From JAAYUD01 sp041907665 (GTDB lineage Bacteria > Bacteroidota > Bacteroidia > Bacteroidales > Bacteroidaceae): DNA of 64,000 nucleotides. The notes below the pieces were generated by a model. It was given only the letters and a program-made list of their open reading frames with translations, had not been told where the DNA came from and did no database searches. Positions 8,517 to 17,821 of the stretch are shown piece after piece; position 1 is the stretch's first letter, and each line of letters opens with the position of its first letter. Location of the stretch: assembly GCA_041907665.1 (NCBI GenBank), contig JAYRGW010000005.1, positions 1 through 64,000 of the forward strand. Direction: 5' to 3'. The position numbers and the translations under genes were made by a program.

Positions 8517-9179
8517 TTAGAGATACATTTGAAGACAGGTTAGCACTATCAGTATCGAAAAAATAGAGATTCCCGCATACCAAATAACATTAATGTGCTT
8601 GAATGTATCTTTTGTTTTAAAATGTAAGAAATGATTAAATCCAAAATAAATAGCAGTGGCTCCCAATGATCCTATTATTGCTCCAACCAATATATCGCCA
8701 GGATAATGAACTCCGAGATAAATGCGACTATACGAATGAACAAAAGCCCATAAATATATAAAAAGAGTCAATTTTCGATTCCTGAAAAATAAATAAACCA
8801 TTGTAGCGAGTGCAAAAGAATTGGAGGCATGGCATGAAGGAAAGCCGTAATGCCCCCCTCTATAGTTATTCACTATATGAACTAAATTACAAATTGGGCT
8901 ATCGGCATTAGAGGGACGGGGACGATGAATAAAAGAACGAATAATAGAGCCACAAGTATAATCGGAAAATGCAAAATTGATTAGAAACAACGAAACTGCA
9001 AAAAGCAACGTGATTTTAAAACCATACTTTATAAACAACACATATAAAATAGTCGCATACATAGGTACCCATGCCCACTTATTTGTAATAAGGTTCATCA
9101 GAATATCCCAAAAAGGATTGTGAAAGCTATTGAGCCACAACAGCAACGAAGCATCTAAATTTTGTAATATATCAATCAT
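8517..9179 (-). CDS. PAP2-family membrane phosphatase
   Basis: A 220-residue integral membrane protein with the three PAP2 phosphatase motifs in order: SFIHRPRP, PSCHAS (usually PSGH; Gly replaced by Cys) and SRIYLGVHYPGD. It should remove phosphate from a lipid phosphate (undecaprenyl pyrophosphate, phosphatidate or similar) with the active site facing the periplasm. Five to six hydrophobic segments are visible. It follows the LTA-synthase-like gene by 5 nt, which suggests a shared role in handling lipid-linked envelope precursors. Exact substrate unknown. Confidence 0.85.
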   Translation of the reverse strand: MIDILQNLDASLLLWLNSFHNPFWDILMNLITNKWAWVPMYATILYVLFIKYGFKITLLFAVSLFLINFAFSDYTCGSIIRSFIHRPRPSNADSPICNLVHIVNNYRGGHYGFPSCHASNSFALATMVYLFFRNRKLTLFIYLWAFVHSYSRIYLGVHYPGDILVGAIIGSLGATAIYFGFNHFLHFKTKDTFKHINVIWYAGISIFSILIVLTCLQMYL

Positions 9180-9184
9180 TATAA

Positions 9185-11023
9185 TTATCTTCTAGAGAGA
9201 TCATCATACAATTTCTGTAAGAAAGCTTTTCCATAAGGCAGATTTTTACCCTTGATACGTCCCTTATCAGTCAGCACTTTGTTCGTTTCGCAATTGAAGA
9301 ATACCGAATCATCGGGACTAACCATCGAAAATGCATTTGGAATAGTAGAAAAGCCAAAATGAGGAACATGAGGATTCATCATATCCTTACTGAATTGAAA
9401 CATTTTATACGATAATCCCAACTGAGAAAGCACTGTTGCAGCAATATCTATCTGAGAACCGTAAGTCAACACTTTTGTGGGTGCCTTAACAGCACCACCA
9501 ACAAAAATGAGAGGAATATGATAACGATCAAAAGCGTAATTATCAATATTTTCAGGGTAAACGCCCAAATGATCAGGAACTAAAATAATCAATGTATTCT
9601 TCCAGTATGGAGTTGTCTTCAATTTATTGACGAACTCTCCAAGACAATGGTCAGTATAAGCAAAAGCATTGAGTCGCTCGTTACTTAATCGGTGATAGGG
9701 TACATCATAAGGTTCATGACTACTACTTGTTTGAATTACTTTCAAAAAGGGAGTACGCACGGGTTGACGCAAATCATCCAGTGCTTTTTGAAACACATAC
9801 TCATCAGGGGCCCCCCATTTACTCAACCTCAGCTTTGCAGGAAAATCCTTATCGCAAATAATTTTTTCGAAACCAGCCGTAACAAGGAAAGAGCGCATAT
9901 CTGTAAAATCGGCATCTCCACCATAATAATATTTCAGGTCATAACCGGCCTTCAACAGCTCTTTAGGGAACATGGGCAAAGTTCCGGTCTTACTCGGATA
10001 TTTCATAATGCTTGTGGTAGGCTGTGCCGGATATGCCGCTAAAATAGAAGCCAAGCCTCTATCAGTACGGAAACTATTAGCATAGAAGTTTGTAAACAAT
10101 ACACCTTCTTGACCTAAACGATCCATATTAACAGCTACATTTGGAGTACCACCCATCGTAGCCATAATCTTGGCTGAAAAGCTTTCTAGTATAACAACAA
10201 TGACATTAGGTCGACGAGTATTAAGCAACTGAGGGATTTTAGTATTACCTGCCACAGTAGTTGTATCGCGAAGTTGAGCGAACAACCTATTCGCCTCCTC
10301 CGGCTTCATGAAGCGATACATATCGTCGGTCTTCATATTGCCTACAGCGGACGTTAGTAAACTGAAACAAGGGTTGATAGCAGCATGATTCAGTCGCTGA
10401 TTCTGACTGAAATAAGCTCGTCCCAAGTTCATCGTCGAAGTAGTAAGGCTTCCCCTTATAGGCAAAAACAACAATGCGGCGCATACGAACATTACCGCAG
10501 TAGCTTTATATCTACTTTTGATAACGACTATCGGCTTACAATTCTTCACAAGAGTCTTATTAAAAAAGACATAGAATGCAAAGACTAACAAAAGATACAC
10601 CACCACTCCGAATATTACGAACCAGATGCTGACGCTAGCTATAGCATCCTTAGGAGATGTAAAGAAATAAAACAAGGGTGTTGTATCAAGGCGAAATCCC
10701 CAATAGCTATACAACACCATATCAACTAAATAAATAAGAGGAAGTAATATTGATATAAAAATAAAGTATATTCTTTGAAGCAAACGAATAACATCAGGCT
10801 TAATCCAAACAGAGACAATAAGCAGAAGAGCAGGAATAATTGTAAGATAGCCTGCAACAGACATATCCATTGTAAGACCATGATAAATAACCTTGAAATA
10901 ATCGAAAAAAGAAACAGAATTATAAAGAGAGTGATTATAAATCATGAAAATCGGTTTGAATAAAACCGATAGGAGAGTAAACCCCAGGAATGCTTTAAGT
11001 AGTAAAAAAAAACGTTGTTTCAT
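9185..11023 (-). CDS. LTA synthase-family phosphoglycerol/phosphoethanolamine transferase-like protein
   Basis: A 612-residue membrane enzyme of the alkaline-phosphatase/sulfatase superfamily. About five transmembrane helices fill residues 1-195; the periplasmic sulfatase-like domain follows. The nucleophile threonine lies in NSFRTDRGLAS, and the metal ligands in NVIVVILESFSAK near the domain start and in LVPDHLG towards its end can be seen. Family members transfer phosphoglycerol or phosphoethanolamine from phospholipids to glycans or lipids. Bacteroidetes do not make Gram-positive lipoteichoic acid, so the acceptor is probably an envelope glycan or lipid; unknown here. First gene of a two-gene operon with the PAP2 phosphatase. 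Confidence 0.85.
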   Translation of the reverse strand: MKQRFFLLLKAFLGFTLLSVLFKPIFMIYNHSLYNSVSFFDYFKVIYHGLTMDMSVAGYLTIIPALLLIVSVWIKPDVIRLLQRIYFIFISILLPLIYLVDMVLYSYWGFRLDTTPLFYFFTSPKDAIASVSIWFVIFGVVVYLLLVFAFYVFFNKTLVKNCKPIVVIKSRYKATAVMFVCAALLFLPIRGSLTTSTMNLGRAYFSQNQRLNHAAINPCFSLLTSAVGNMKTDDMYRFMKPEEANRLFAQLRDTTTVAGNTKIPQLLNTRRPNVIVVILESFSAKIMATMGGTPNVAVNMDRLGQEGVLFTNFYANSFRTDRGLASILAAYPAQPTTSIMKYPSKTGTLPMFPKELLKAGYDLKYYYGGDADFTDMRSFLVTAGFEKIICDKDFPAKLRLSKWGAPDEYVFQKALDDLRQPVRTPFLKVIQTSSSHEPYDVPYHRLSNERLNAFAYTDHCLGEFVNKLKTTPYWKNTLIILVPDHLGVYPENIDNYAFDRYHIPLIFVGGAVKAPTKVLTYGSQIDIAATVLSQLGLSYKMFQFSKDMMNPHVPHFGFSTIPNAFSMVSPDDSVFFNCETNKVLTDKGRIKGKNLPYGKAFLQKLYDDLSRR

Positions 11024-11327
11024 ACTTTGGATATATAATACAGCAAAAGTAATACATCAAATTGAGATAGACGATTTTATTAATTAATTTTATATGATTC
11101 TTGATGCCAACAACGCACATGTACAAAAACATCGATTAAAATAGATGCAGTAAACACCTGATTGTAATATCATTGTTGCTATTTTGTAATATTGAGTAAC
11201 GATCTTTGCAACATCGAACAAAGAAGATTGTTCTTAATGAACGACTATCTATCGTCGAAGTGTAGAAACTGTCACCTTATAAACGGTGAATAGTTTCATT
11301 AATTCCGTTTCAGTAATATATTGACTG
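11024..11327. other. Intergenic region with candidate small RNA
   Basis: About 640 bases separate the LTA-synthase-like gene (minus) from the sensor kinase gene (plus). Inside are a hairpin at 11265-11297 and an intrinsic terminator at 11328-11366 pointing right, although no annotated plus-strand gene lies upstream. A short ORF at 11237-11293 would encode MNDYLSSKCRNCHLINGE. An independent transcript is plausible but no strong promoter box is present. The rest (11367-11629) shows nothing I recognise. Confidence 0.35.
11265..11297 (+). other. Imperfect hairpin upstream of terminator
   Basis: GAAACTGTCACC (11265-11276) pairs with GGTGAATAGTTTC (11285-11297) leaving an 8-nt loop and a small internal bulge. 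It lies 30 nt before the intrinsic terminator and may be part of the same RNA. Confidence 0.4.
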
Positions 11328-11366
11328 TGTGCATTCGAAGTGAATTCGAGTGCACATTTTATTTTG
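11328..11366 (+). terminator. Orphan intrinsic terminator
   Basis: TGTGCATTCGAA (11328-11339) pairs with TTCGAGTGCACA (11345-11356), a 12-bp stem with one G-T pair and a 5-nt loop, followed by TTTTATTTTG. The T-run is only on the plus-strand side, so it terminates rightward transcription; the upstream gene runs leftward, so the terminated transcript is unannotated. Confidence 0.6.
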
Positions 11367-11629
11367 CTCAAGAGAGCCGAATATTGAAGCATATACGACT
11401 TTAATCTATAAATTATTCGAGTTCATTTAATTTATTGTTTATTATAAAGCAAGACTGACTATTTTTATAACAAAAATCATCATTAAAGATTATATGTATA
11501 AAACCAGATATTTATACCTAAATGGGCAACTCCAACAGTAGCTTCGTCTATAGCAGAGCTAAATGAGCTCCAATATAGATAACGACAACGCCAAAAAAGA
11601 AAAACAAGTAATTACTTCTCTCATTAATT

Positions 11630-11660
11630 TTTGAATTCTTAGGCAAAGTGATTACTTTTG
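11630..11660 (+). promoter_or_regulatory. Promoter of the LytS-like/LytTR pair
   Basis: TTTG at 11630-11633, 19-nt spacer, TACTTTTG at 11653-11660: an exact match to the Bacteroidetes housekeeping promoter. The box ends 7 nt before the ATG at 11668, so the mRNA would be almost leaderless. Confidence 0.75.
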
Positions 11661-11667
11661 TAACACT

Positions 11668-12990
11668 ATGGATATGAAACAAATTCGCAAACAGAACATA
11701 TTGGAGCAGTCTATCTATTGGACACTTTGGTTAATTGTGTTTTTAACTCCAGTACTCGGAAATCTTTTAGCCGAGAAGAACTCCGCGAATCATTTACTAA
11801 GTTGGGATATGGTTGGTAAAGGCTGGTTAAGGATTTTACCTTTCTTCGTTCTATTTCTAGCTAATAACTATATTCTAGTACCCCACCTATTCACACAAAA
11901 GAAATATTTGCATTATATTATTCTAGTATTCGTATTAATTGCTGGACTGGATACCTATAATCGACATAGTCGACATGAGCGCCATCTTTATGAAAATCCA
12001 CAGAAAGAAATAGAAATGCAAAACAGTACCTCCAATCCAGTACTTCCTCCTTTTAACCCTGCCACATATCCCACACAAGCACCTGTTCAACATAATAATT
12101 TCCATTATCCAAATTCTCCTACAAGAGATGAGCGAGCAATCAATGCCAATAGAAGACTTCCAGATAGATCACTACAAGAAGATAAAGATGTTGCTGAATG
12201 TGAGAAAGGACAGATGAATAGTATTCCTCCTTGGGAAATAAGACAGGACTTCAAAACAAAAAACCCACCCAATTTTCCAAGAATACTTTTTACGTTAATA
12301 TACTCGCTCATTGCGATCTTAATGGTAGGCTTCAATATTGCTATAAGGCTAATATTCCAATCTTTTCGTGACGAAGAGCGAATGAAAGAGCTAGAAAGAG
12401 AGAAATTAAAAACCGAACTGCAATACCTGAAGTATCAGATAAACCCTCATTTTTTCATGAATACACTGAATAATATTCATGCTCTAGTCGATATAGATAC
12501 CGAAGAAGCCAGAACGAGCATTATAGAACTGTCGAAGTTAATGAGATATGTACTTTATGAAGCCAACAATTCTATGATTTCATTAGCTAAAGAATTACAA
12601 TTTCAAGATAATTACGTCAACTTGATGAAGTTACGCTTCATTAATAAAGTCCATATTGAAATAGATATACCGGAAAGCATTCCAGAGGTTCAGGTTCCCC
12701 CTTTGCTATTTATTACTTTTATAGAAAACGCTTTTAAACACGGCATAAGCTATCGGAAAGAGTCCTTTATCAAATTAAAGTTGCAAATAGACGAGGCCAA
12801 TAATAAAATAATCTTTTACAGTTCTAATTCTAATTGGAAAAAGGTAGAAGATAAACATCACGGTATTGGACTCGACAACGTGAAAAAGAGATTGAATCTT
12901 ATTTACGGAAAAGATTTCACACTAAGCATTAATAATAACAAAGAAAAAAACACTTTTGATGTTTTACTTATAATCCCATTAAGACGATGA
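11668..12990 (+). CDS. LytS-like membrane sensor histidine kinase
   Basis: A 440-residue sensor of the His_kinase (LytS/YpdA-like) family. Hydrophobic segments at about 15-34, 54-70, 82-95 and 206-228. Residues ~100-200 form an unusual polar linker rich in Asn, Pro and His between the third and fourth segments. The kinase region begins with a coiled coil (ERMKELEREKLKTELQYLK), then the phosphoacceptor motif NPHFFMNTLNNIH with His261, and a HATPase domain with FIENAFKHG and the glycine box HGIGLDNVKKR. The gene overlaps the response regulator start by 4 bp (ATGA), so they are translationally coupled. Signal unknown. Confidence 0.9.
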   Translation: MDMKQIRKQNILEQSIYWTLWLIVFLTPVLGNLLAEKNSANHLLSWDMVGKGWLRILPFFVLFLANNYILVPHLFTQKKYLHYIILVFVLIAGLDTYNRHSRHERHLYENPQKEIEMQNSTSNPVLPPFNPATYPTQAPVQHNNFHYPNSPTRDERAINANRRLPDRSLQEDKDVAECEKGQMNSIPPWEIRQDFKTKNPPNFPRILFTLIYSLIAILMVGFNIAIRLIFQSFRDEERMKELEREKLKTELQYLKYQINPHFFMNTLNNIHALVDIDTEEARTSIIELSKLMRYVLYEANNSMISLAKELQFQDNYVNLMKLRFINKVHIEIDIPESIPEVQVPPLLFITFIENAFKHGISYRKESFIKLKLQIDEANNKIIFYSSNSNWKKVEDKHHGIGLDNVKKRLNLIYGKDFTLSINNNKEKNTFDVLLIIPLRR

Positions 12991-13745
12991 TGAAATGTAT
13001 AGCTGTTGACGACGAACCTTTAGCTTTGACTCAAGTTTCGTCTTATATTTCCAGAGTTCCTTTTTTGGAATTGATAAAATCTTGTCCTGATGCATTCGAA
13101 GCGATGCAGCTTTTGTCAGAGCAGAAAATAGATTTAATGTTTATAGATATCAACATGCCCGATTTAAATGGCCTCGACTTTGTACGCTCATTGGCAGATA
13201 GACCTTTAATTGTTTTCACTACAGCATATTCCGAATATGCAATAGATGGATACAAAGTTGATGCAGTAGACTATCTACTTAAACCTTTCTCATTCCAAGA
13301 TTTACTCAGAGCGGCAGAGAAGGCACGTCACCGACATGAGTATTTAAAACACGAAGAGACATCGGTATCTACAGACAAACCAGAGATAGACACCCCACAA
13401 ATAGAAAAAGACGGTTCGCTTTTCGTAAAAAGCGATTACCGTATTCTTCGTATCACCATCACTGACATCAAATATATCGAAGGGATGAGCGAATATGTCC
13501 GTATATTTCTTACAAATGAGACAAAACCTATCATTTCGCTACTCAGTATGAAAAAACTTGAAGAGATGTTACCAACATCGCATTTTTTGAGAGTACATCG
13601 GTCTTATATCGTCAACATGCAAAAGATTGTAGAAGTTTCAAGGCTTCGTATTATTTTTGATAAAGATACTTATATTCCTATTGGAGATAATTATAAAGAT
13701 AAGTTTAATGAATATATAAATGGCCGAAGTATAGGCTCTAAGTAA
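12987..13745 (+). CDS. LytTR-family response regulator
   Basis: A 252-residue regulator. Receiver domain at 1-125 with the acidic pair VDDE, phosphoacceptor Asp54 in FIDINMPDLNGLDF, the switch Thr in VFTTAYSEYAIDGY and the Lys of YLLKPF. The C-terminal DNA-binding LytTR domain occupies about 145-250 (FVKSDYRILRITITDIKYIEG, ending FLRVHRSYIVNMQKI). Two consecutive ATG codons (12987, 12990) are possible starts. It should be phosphorylated by the kinase encoded just upstream and bind DNA as a transcription factor. Targets cannot be read from the sequence. An intrinsic terminator follows. Confidence 0.93.
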   Translation: MMKCIAVDDEPLALTQVSSYISRVPFLELIKSCPDAFEAMQLLSEQKIDLMFIDINMPDLNGLDFVRSLADRPLIVFTTAYSEYAIDGYKVDAVDYLLKPFSFQDLLRAAEKARHRHEYLKHEETSVSTDKPEIDTPQIEKDGSLFVKSDYRILRITITDIKYIEGMSEYVRIFLTNETKPIISLLSMKKLEEMLPTSHFLRVHRSYIVNMQKIVEVSRLRIIFDKDTYIPIGDNYKDKFNEYINGRSIGSK

Positions 13746-13748
13746 AAC

Positions 13749-13794
13749 AACAGATAAGCCCGATAGTATTGACATACCATCGGGCTTATCTGTT
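13749..13794. terminator. Bidirectional terminator between response regulator and C1 peptidase
   Basis: Perfect 16-bp arms (13749-13764 and 13779-13794, AACAGATAAGCCCGAT and its complement) with a 14-nt loop, between the convergent stop codons. The flanks are only modestly T-rich, but position and stem strength fit a terminator serving both genes. Confidence 0.75.
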
Positions 13795-13812
13795 TAAGTA
13801 AAAAAGGAAGGA

Positions 13813-14997
13813 TTATTTAATTCCCAACTTTTTTGCGATATCTTTTGGAATAGCATCCTTGTGGACTAAGATATTAATTGTTTTATAAGAAACAAATGCT
13901 TTCGACGCATACCATGTTCCATGGTATTTACCTGTATCTCCCCATGAGTTCTTAACCATATAATATTCTTTACCATTCTGATCTTTAGCTATACCATAAA
14001 TCAACATACCATGATCATCGGTTGTTTCCCAATCGTCAAAACCCTCCTGACGTTTGTCCTGGGTGATCGTTTCTTCCGGATAAGGTTTATCAGTCATAGC
14101 TCTACGTTTATCCAAAGTCCTCATACCCGTCCAACGAGCCATGTCTGTACCATCAATATTCTTCGAATTAACATCTGGAACAACAGCAATACCATCGCGA
14201 GTAAATCCTGCTTCGCTGACATCACTACCCCATGCTACACAATAACCTTTCTCTACCGCATTATCAATAACTTTCATAAACTCATCAAGCGGTAAGTTAT
14301 ACGATTGTCCATTACGCCAATTGTCTTCTATTTCCAAAGCAAATTTGGTATAAAAAGGATGATGGGTAAAAGAAGTCAAAGAGATATAATCATCAAGGTT
14401 TAGACCCAAAGATTCCTCGAAACTCTTGGGAGTATATGTTTTTCCATTATAAGTGAAAGTTGTCGGGCACTTACCCAAATAGTTATCATAAATCTGTGAC
14501 AGACCATTGAGCCATACTGGAGACAATTTTGTTTGCTTTCCCTTTGCTATTGCATCAACATAGGCTCCTGCTACAGCATCCAACTCGCTATGATTGTGCA
14601 AAGAATCACCATACATAATGCCAGGCATTACGGTTTGTGGAACAATGCCATAATTTCTAAGACAATAAACGACATCATAGAAACTCCCACCAGGTGCGAA
14701 AGAACTACTACCATGCAAGCGAACATAATTAACAGCCCTATCTTCCATCGTTTTGTGTACGACATACATTTCCGACAAATCATAAGTTCCTTTATTCAGG
14801 CGCAGCAATTCGCTTTCAAAGAAACCAAGACTTGAAAACGCCCAACAAGTGCTTGAATGACTTTGGTTTTTGATAGATGTTATCGGATTAGCTTTGACTG
14901 TCGTAAAAACAAAGCCTTCATTTTTAGTCGTCTCTTTCTGAGCGAAGATACTCAAAGACAACATCAAAACAATTGATAAAACAAAACCTTTTTTCAT
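13813..14997 (-). CDS. Secreted C1-family (bleomycin hydrolase-type) peptidase
   Basis: A 394-residue papain-like cysteine peptidase of the PepC/bleomycin hydrolase subgroup. Signal peptide at 1-19 (cleavage after IFAQ). The catalytic Cys is residue 51 in SSTCWAFSSL, with the catalytic His in DDHGMLIYGIA and Asn in VKNSWGDTGKYHGTW. Cytosolic aminopeptidase C enzymes lack a leader, so this form is exported, probably to the periplasm or surface, for peptide degradation. It stands alone; the next gene upstream (15057) is 60 nt away on the same strand and could be cotranscribed. Residues 88-170 include the family's insertion. Confidence 0.88.
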   Translation of the reverse strand: MKKGFVLSIVLMLSLSIFAQKETTKNEGFVFTTVKANPITSIKNQSHSSTCWAFSSLGFFESELLRLNKGTYDLSEMYVVHKTMEDRAVNYVRLHGSSSFAPGGSFYDVVYCLRNYGIVPQTVMPGIMYGDSLHNHSELDAVAGAYVDAIAKGKQTKLSPVWLNGLSQIYDNYLGKCPTTFTYNGKTYTPKSFEESLGLNLDDYISLTSFTHHPFYTKFALEIEDNWRNGQSYNLPLDEFMKVIDNAVEKGYCVAWGSDVSEAGFTRDGIAVVPDVNSKNIDGTDMARWTGMRTLDKRRAMTDKPYPEETITQDKRQEGFDDWETTDDHGMLIYGIAKDQNGKEYYMVKNSWGDTGKYHGTWYASKAFVSYKTINILVHKDAIPKDIAKKLGIK

Positions 14998-15056
14998 AGC
15001 TTCAAATTAATGATAAAAAGTGATTGAACATTATTATTAATTATAAAATAATTCGA

Positions 15057-16262
15057 TTACTGGATCTTACTATGCCATACGCGTTCGTTGAATGAAACAT
15101 TAAGGAAGAAAGACAACGCACGATCTTTTTGCATATTCTTTGTGCTATTGAACTGATCATTGTATTTCACTCCGAAAGATACGGTATTACCTCCTTTAAA
15201 TAAGAAATTCAAACCGGTACTAACATAATAATTTTCGGCTTTCTTACCACTGATCACAACGTAAGAATTGCTTAAGCCTGCTCCCAAAAGTAATTTCACA
15301 GGATACCTATAAAGATTGCCAAAGGTACGTTGTGCACCGAACATTAAATAATGCTGATTTTTATATTGAATATACGATTCATTCGTTTCTGTTTTACTCC
15401 AATCATAATATCGATAATCAGCAGTAAGCAACCAACGAGCTGTCATATACGAGACACCGACGCCATAATATCCTGGTAAGTAACGCTTCCCATGAGCAGG
15501 ATTAGTCGTAACCGTTGTTCCGCCGGAACTACTAACGGCTGTAAGCGTATTCGTTTGATGCAAGGGCTGTGTCAAGCCATAAACAAGACCGATGAGCATT
15601 AAATGCTTCTTATCAAGATTAAGTTGATATTGAGCTCCTAAGTCCAGATAGAATGATTGTTTTTTCGAAACAAGTTCAGCAGTTGCAGTGCTTTGAATCT
15701 CATCTTGTGTTATCGTTCCTGCCACATAAGATGCACTAGCGCCAACCGATAAGTTTTTAAGGAGTAATGCTGCTCCTGTGAACCCCATTTTTGACAATCC
15801 CCCCGATCCTTCAAACAGCGAAGACATCTTGGCACCAGTAGTACTGCCGACAACATCTTGGTCAATCGTAGCAGCATAGCCACAACTAGTAACAGGGTTA
15901 AGGAAAACCCCAACATAGAATTTAGGATTTAAGCGAAAACCAATACTCATATTATTCAGATTGCCCACAACAGAATTGTTGTTTGAACCCGTTTGGCGAT
16001 AAATACGATAAGCTCCTTTCACACCCATATCAAACACAAAACGCGCACTATCGAGAGCTGTTATAGCAGAAGGATTGGCATAATTAATAAAAGTACCGCC
16101 TCTCAAGGCTATACCTGCTCCTCCAAATCCCGCATATTGTCCGCCTTCCCCATAAGCTATTTCACCAATACCGAACATTGAAGTCGGCGAATTTGTCGTA
16201 TTCTGGGAAGAAAGTGAGCAATACGGCAATATAATAAGGATTAAGATCAGGAATTTTCTCAT
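15057..16262 (-). CDS. Outer-membrane beta-barrel protein (unknown function)
   Basis: A 401-residue protein with signal peptide (MRKFLILILIILPYCSLSSQ) followed by Gly- and aromatic-rich alternating strands typical of a beta-barrel. The N-terminal part (SMFGIGEIAYG...GGAGIALRGGTFINYANPSAI) resembles FadL/OmpP1-like barrels, where an N-terminal 'NPA' motif occurs. It overlaps the DUF4270 lipoprotein stop/start by 4 bp, so the two are co-translated and may form one envelope unit. Substrate unknown. Other Bacteroidetes often keep barrel and DUF4270 genes adjacent, from general recollection. Confidence 0.65.
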   Translation of the reverse strand: MRKFLILILIILPYCSLSSQNTTNSPTSMFGIGEIAYGEGGQYAGFGGAGIALRGGTFINYANPSAITALDSARFVFDMGVKGAYRIYRQTGSNNNSVVGNLNNMSIGFRLNPKFYVGVFLNPVTSCGYAATIDQDVVGSTTGAKMSSLFEGSGGLSKMGFTGAALLLKNLSVGASASYVAGTITQDEIQSTATAELVSKKQSFYLDLGAQYQLNLDKKHLMLIGLVYGLTQPLHQTNTLTAVSSSGGTTVTTNPAHGKRYLPGYYGVGVSYMTARWLLTADYRYYDWSKTETNESYIQYKNQHYLMFGAQRTFGNLYRYPVKLLLGAGLSNSYVVISGKKAENYYVSTGLNFLFKGGNTVSFGVKYNDQFNSTKNMQKDRALSFFLNVSFNERVWHSKIQ

Positions 16263-17599
16263 TGCTTATCGTTATATGTTTTATAAAGAATAGTCAATTT
16301 GACTTTATTGTTTTCATCCACAAAATTTTTATCGCCAAAGAGAGCTCCTTGACAAGTCGAAAAGAATTGTGCAGTAGGAAGCATCAATTTCAATTTCTTT
16401 TTGTTAGTACCTATTTTACCGAAGATACCTTGCAAGAAAGAAGTTATATCAAACGTATAATAAGTATTAAGATATGTATTGTAATCAGTCACCAAACTAC
16501 CTGTTTGAACAGATGTTCCAGCCGAATTGTACACCACATCTTCGGTAGAACCGTTACTATCGGCAGTATACAACTGCAATTTAGAAGGTAAAGGCTGTGA
16601 ATCACCATAGCTATGTTTCACCGGATACAACTGCAAAGCAGCACTCTCGATACTCACCATCTGTCCGTCAGCCATCAAATTATTCAAATACGGAAAGTCT
16701 ATCATAATATACAGTCCAGTAAGACCTTGCAGATGAGCTACATTACCGGTAAGCGAAGTAGATATGGCATTATTGATTCCCGGCTTCATACTAGCCAAAG
16801 GAGTACCCGTACGATCAAAATTGACTTTATTAAACGAATTCGTTTTATAAGGCGTGAAGACCATTTTCTTCGCAATAGGTTGATTGGTTATATCATGGTA
16901 ATACATAGCTATAACAAAACTAGAGTCATTTACCTGAAAGCCATTCAACATGCCATCCGATTTTGGTAAGAAAGCGAATCCTTTAAAATAATCACGAAAA
17001 TGATCCTGCTGCCTAAAGTGAAGTTCATCATTCCGCATCATATCAAACCATTCTTGTCCTAGAGCATCGGGCAATCTTACTTCTATATCCTTCTTACGCT
17101 GTCCTGGATGTGGAGTAAAATTGATCGTTGTAATTGGAGTCGACTGATATTGCACAGATGATTTATTATACAAATATCCTTTATCATCCATCTCTACATT
17201 TTGAGTCAACTTATGGACTGCTATTTGTTGAGGACCAGCCAATGTATCACCGACATAATCACCCGAAGCCCAAAGCCGAACCGTTAAAGAGTCAAATCGA
17301 TATCGGTTATCATTATTAACTGCATTCGATGGCAGATTATACTCTGTATAAAACGAAGTCGTTATATCACCTCTTGTAGCATCCTTATAATGTCCTATCT
17401 GACACACCGTATCGGCCGAGGTCGCTAAAGAATCACTCAAGGCCGTTGAAAGCAGCACAGTACAAGTATCTGTCTGAATGTTATTAAATTTGCTATCGAA
17501 CCATTTTTTACCGACCGTACTATCTTCATCTCGGCACGAAGAAAACAGCACACTACTTGCGGCTAATACAAAAGCAAATATATAAATTAGTTTTCTCAT
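16259..17599 (-). CDS. DUF4270-family lipoprotein
   Basis: A 446-residue lipoprotein. Lipobox FSSC at about residues 19-22. The start of the mature protein (RDEDSTVGKKWFDSK) and the following region (CTVLLSTALSDSLATSADTVCQIGHYKDATRGDITTSF, described here by its spacing of short strands) match DUF4270 as I know it. Predominantly beta and secreted. Function of the family is not established; the tight operon with a beta-barrel and the divergent Kelch protein suggests an outer-surface complex. A 14-bp palindrome (17682-17695) lies in the shared promoter region. Confidence 0.75.
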   Translation of the reverse strand: MRKLIYIFAFVLAASSVLFSSCRDEDSTVGKKWFDSKFNNIQTDTCTVLLSTALSDSLATSADTVCQIGHYKDATRGDITTSFYTEYNLPSNAVNNDNRYRFDSLTVRLWASGDYVGDTLAGPQQIAVHKLTQNVEMDDKGYLYNKSSVQYQSTPITTINFTPHPGQRKKDIEVRLPDALGQEWFDMMRNDELHFRQQDHFRDYFKGFAFLPKSDGMLNGFQVNDSSFVIAMYYHDITNQPIAKKMVFTPYKTNSFNKVNFDRTGTPLASMKPGINNAISTSLTGNVAHLQGLTGLYIMIDFPYLNNLMADGQMVSIESAALQLYPVKHSYGDSQPLPSKLQLYTADSNGSTEDVVYNSAGTSVQTGSLVTDYNTYLNTYYTFDITSFLQGIFGKIGTNKKKLKLMLPTAQFFSTCQGALFGDKNFVDENNKVKLTILYKTYNDKQ

Positions 17600-17681
17600 T
17601 CTTTAATTATTAAAATTGAGTCGCACTAAAAAGATTTGCAAAGAAACAAATTTTATTCGTCTTTCTCAAAAAACTATAGAC

Positions 17682-17695
17682 AAATTAGCTAATTT
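17682..17695. promoter_or_regulatory. Palindrome in the DUF4270/Kelch divergent promoter
   Basis: AAATTAGCTAATTT is a perfect 14-bp palindrome, flanked by ACTATA (17673-17678) and TATAGT (17696-17701), which are themselves complementary. It lies between divergent genes and might be an operator for both; no regulator is identified. Confidence 0.35.
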
Positions 17696-17748
17696 TATAG
17701 TCTTCATTTTTTTTAGTCGATCTATTTAGCTTTTTTGTCGTTTGTTTT

Positions 17749-17779
17749 TTTGTTTGCATCACCTAATTATCTATATTTG
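17749..17779 (+). promoter_or_regulatory. Promoter of the Kelch lipoprotein gene
   Basis: TTTG (17749-17752), 19-nt spacer, TATATTTG (17772-17779), an exact fit to the Bacteroidetes promoter pattern, 42 nt before the ATG. Confidence 0.75.
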
Positions 17780-17821
17780 TGGCTCAATTATAAAAAGATA
17801 TTAACGATAAAAGAATAAAAA

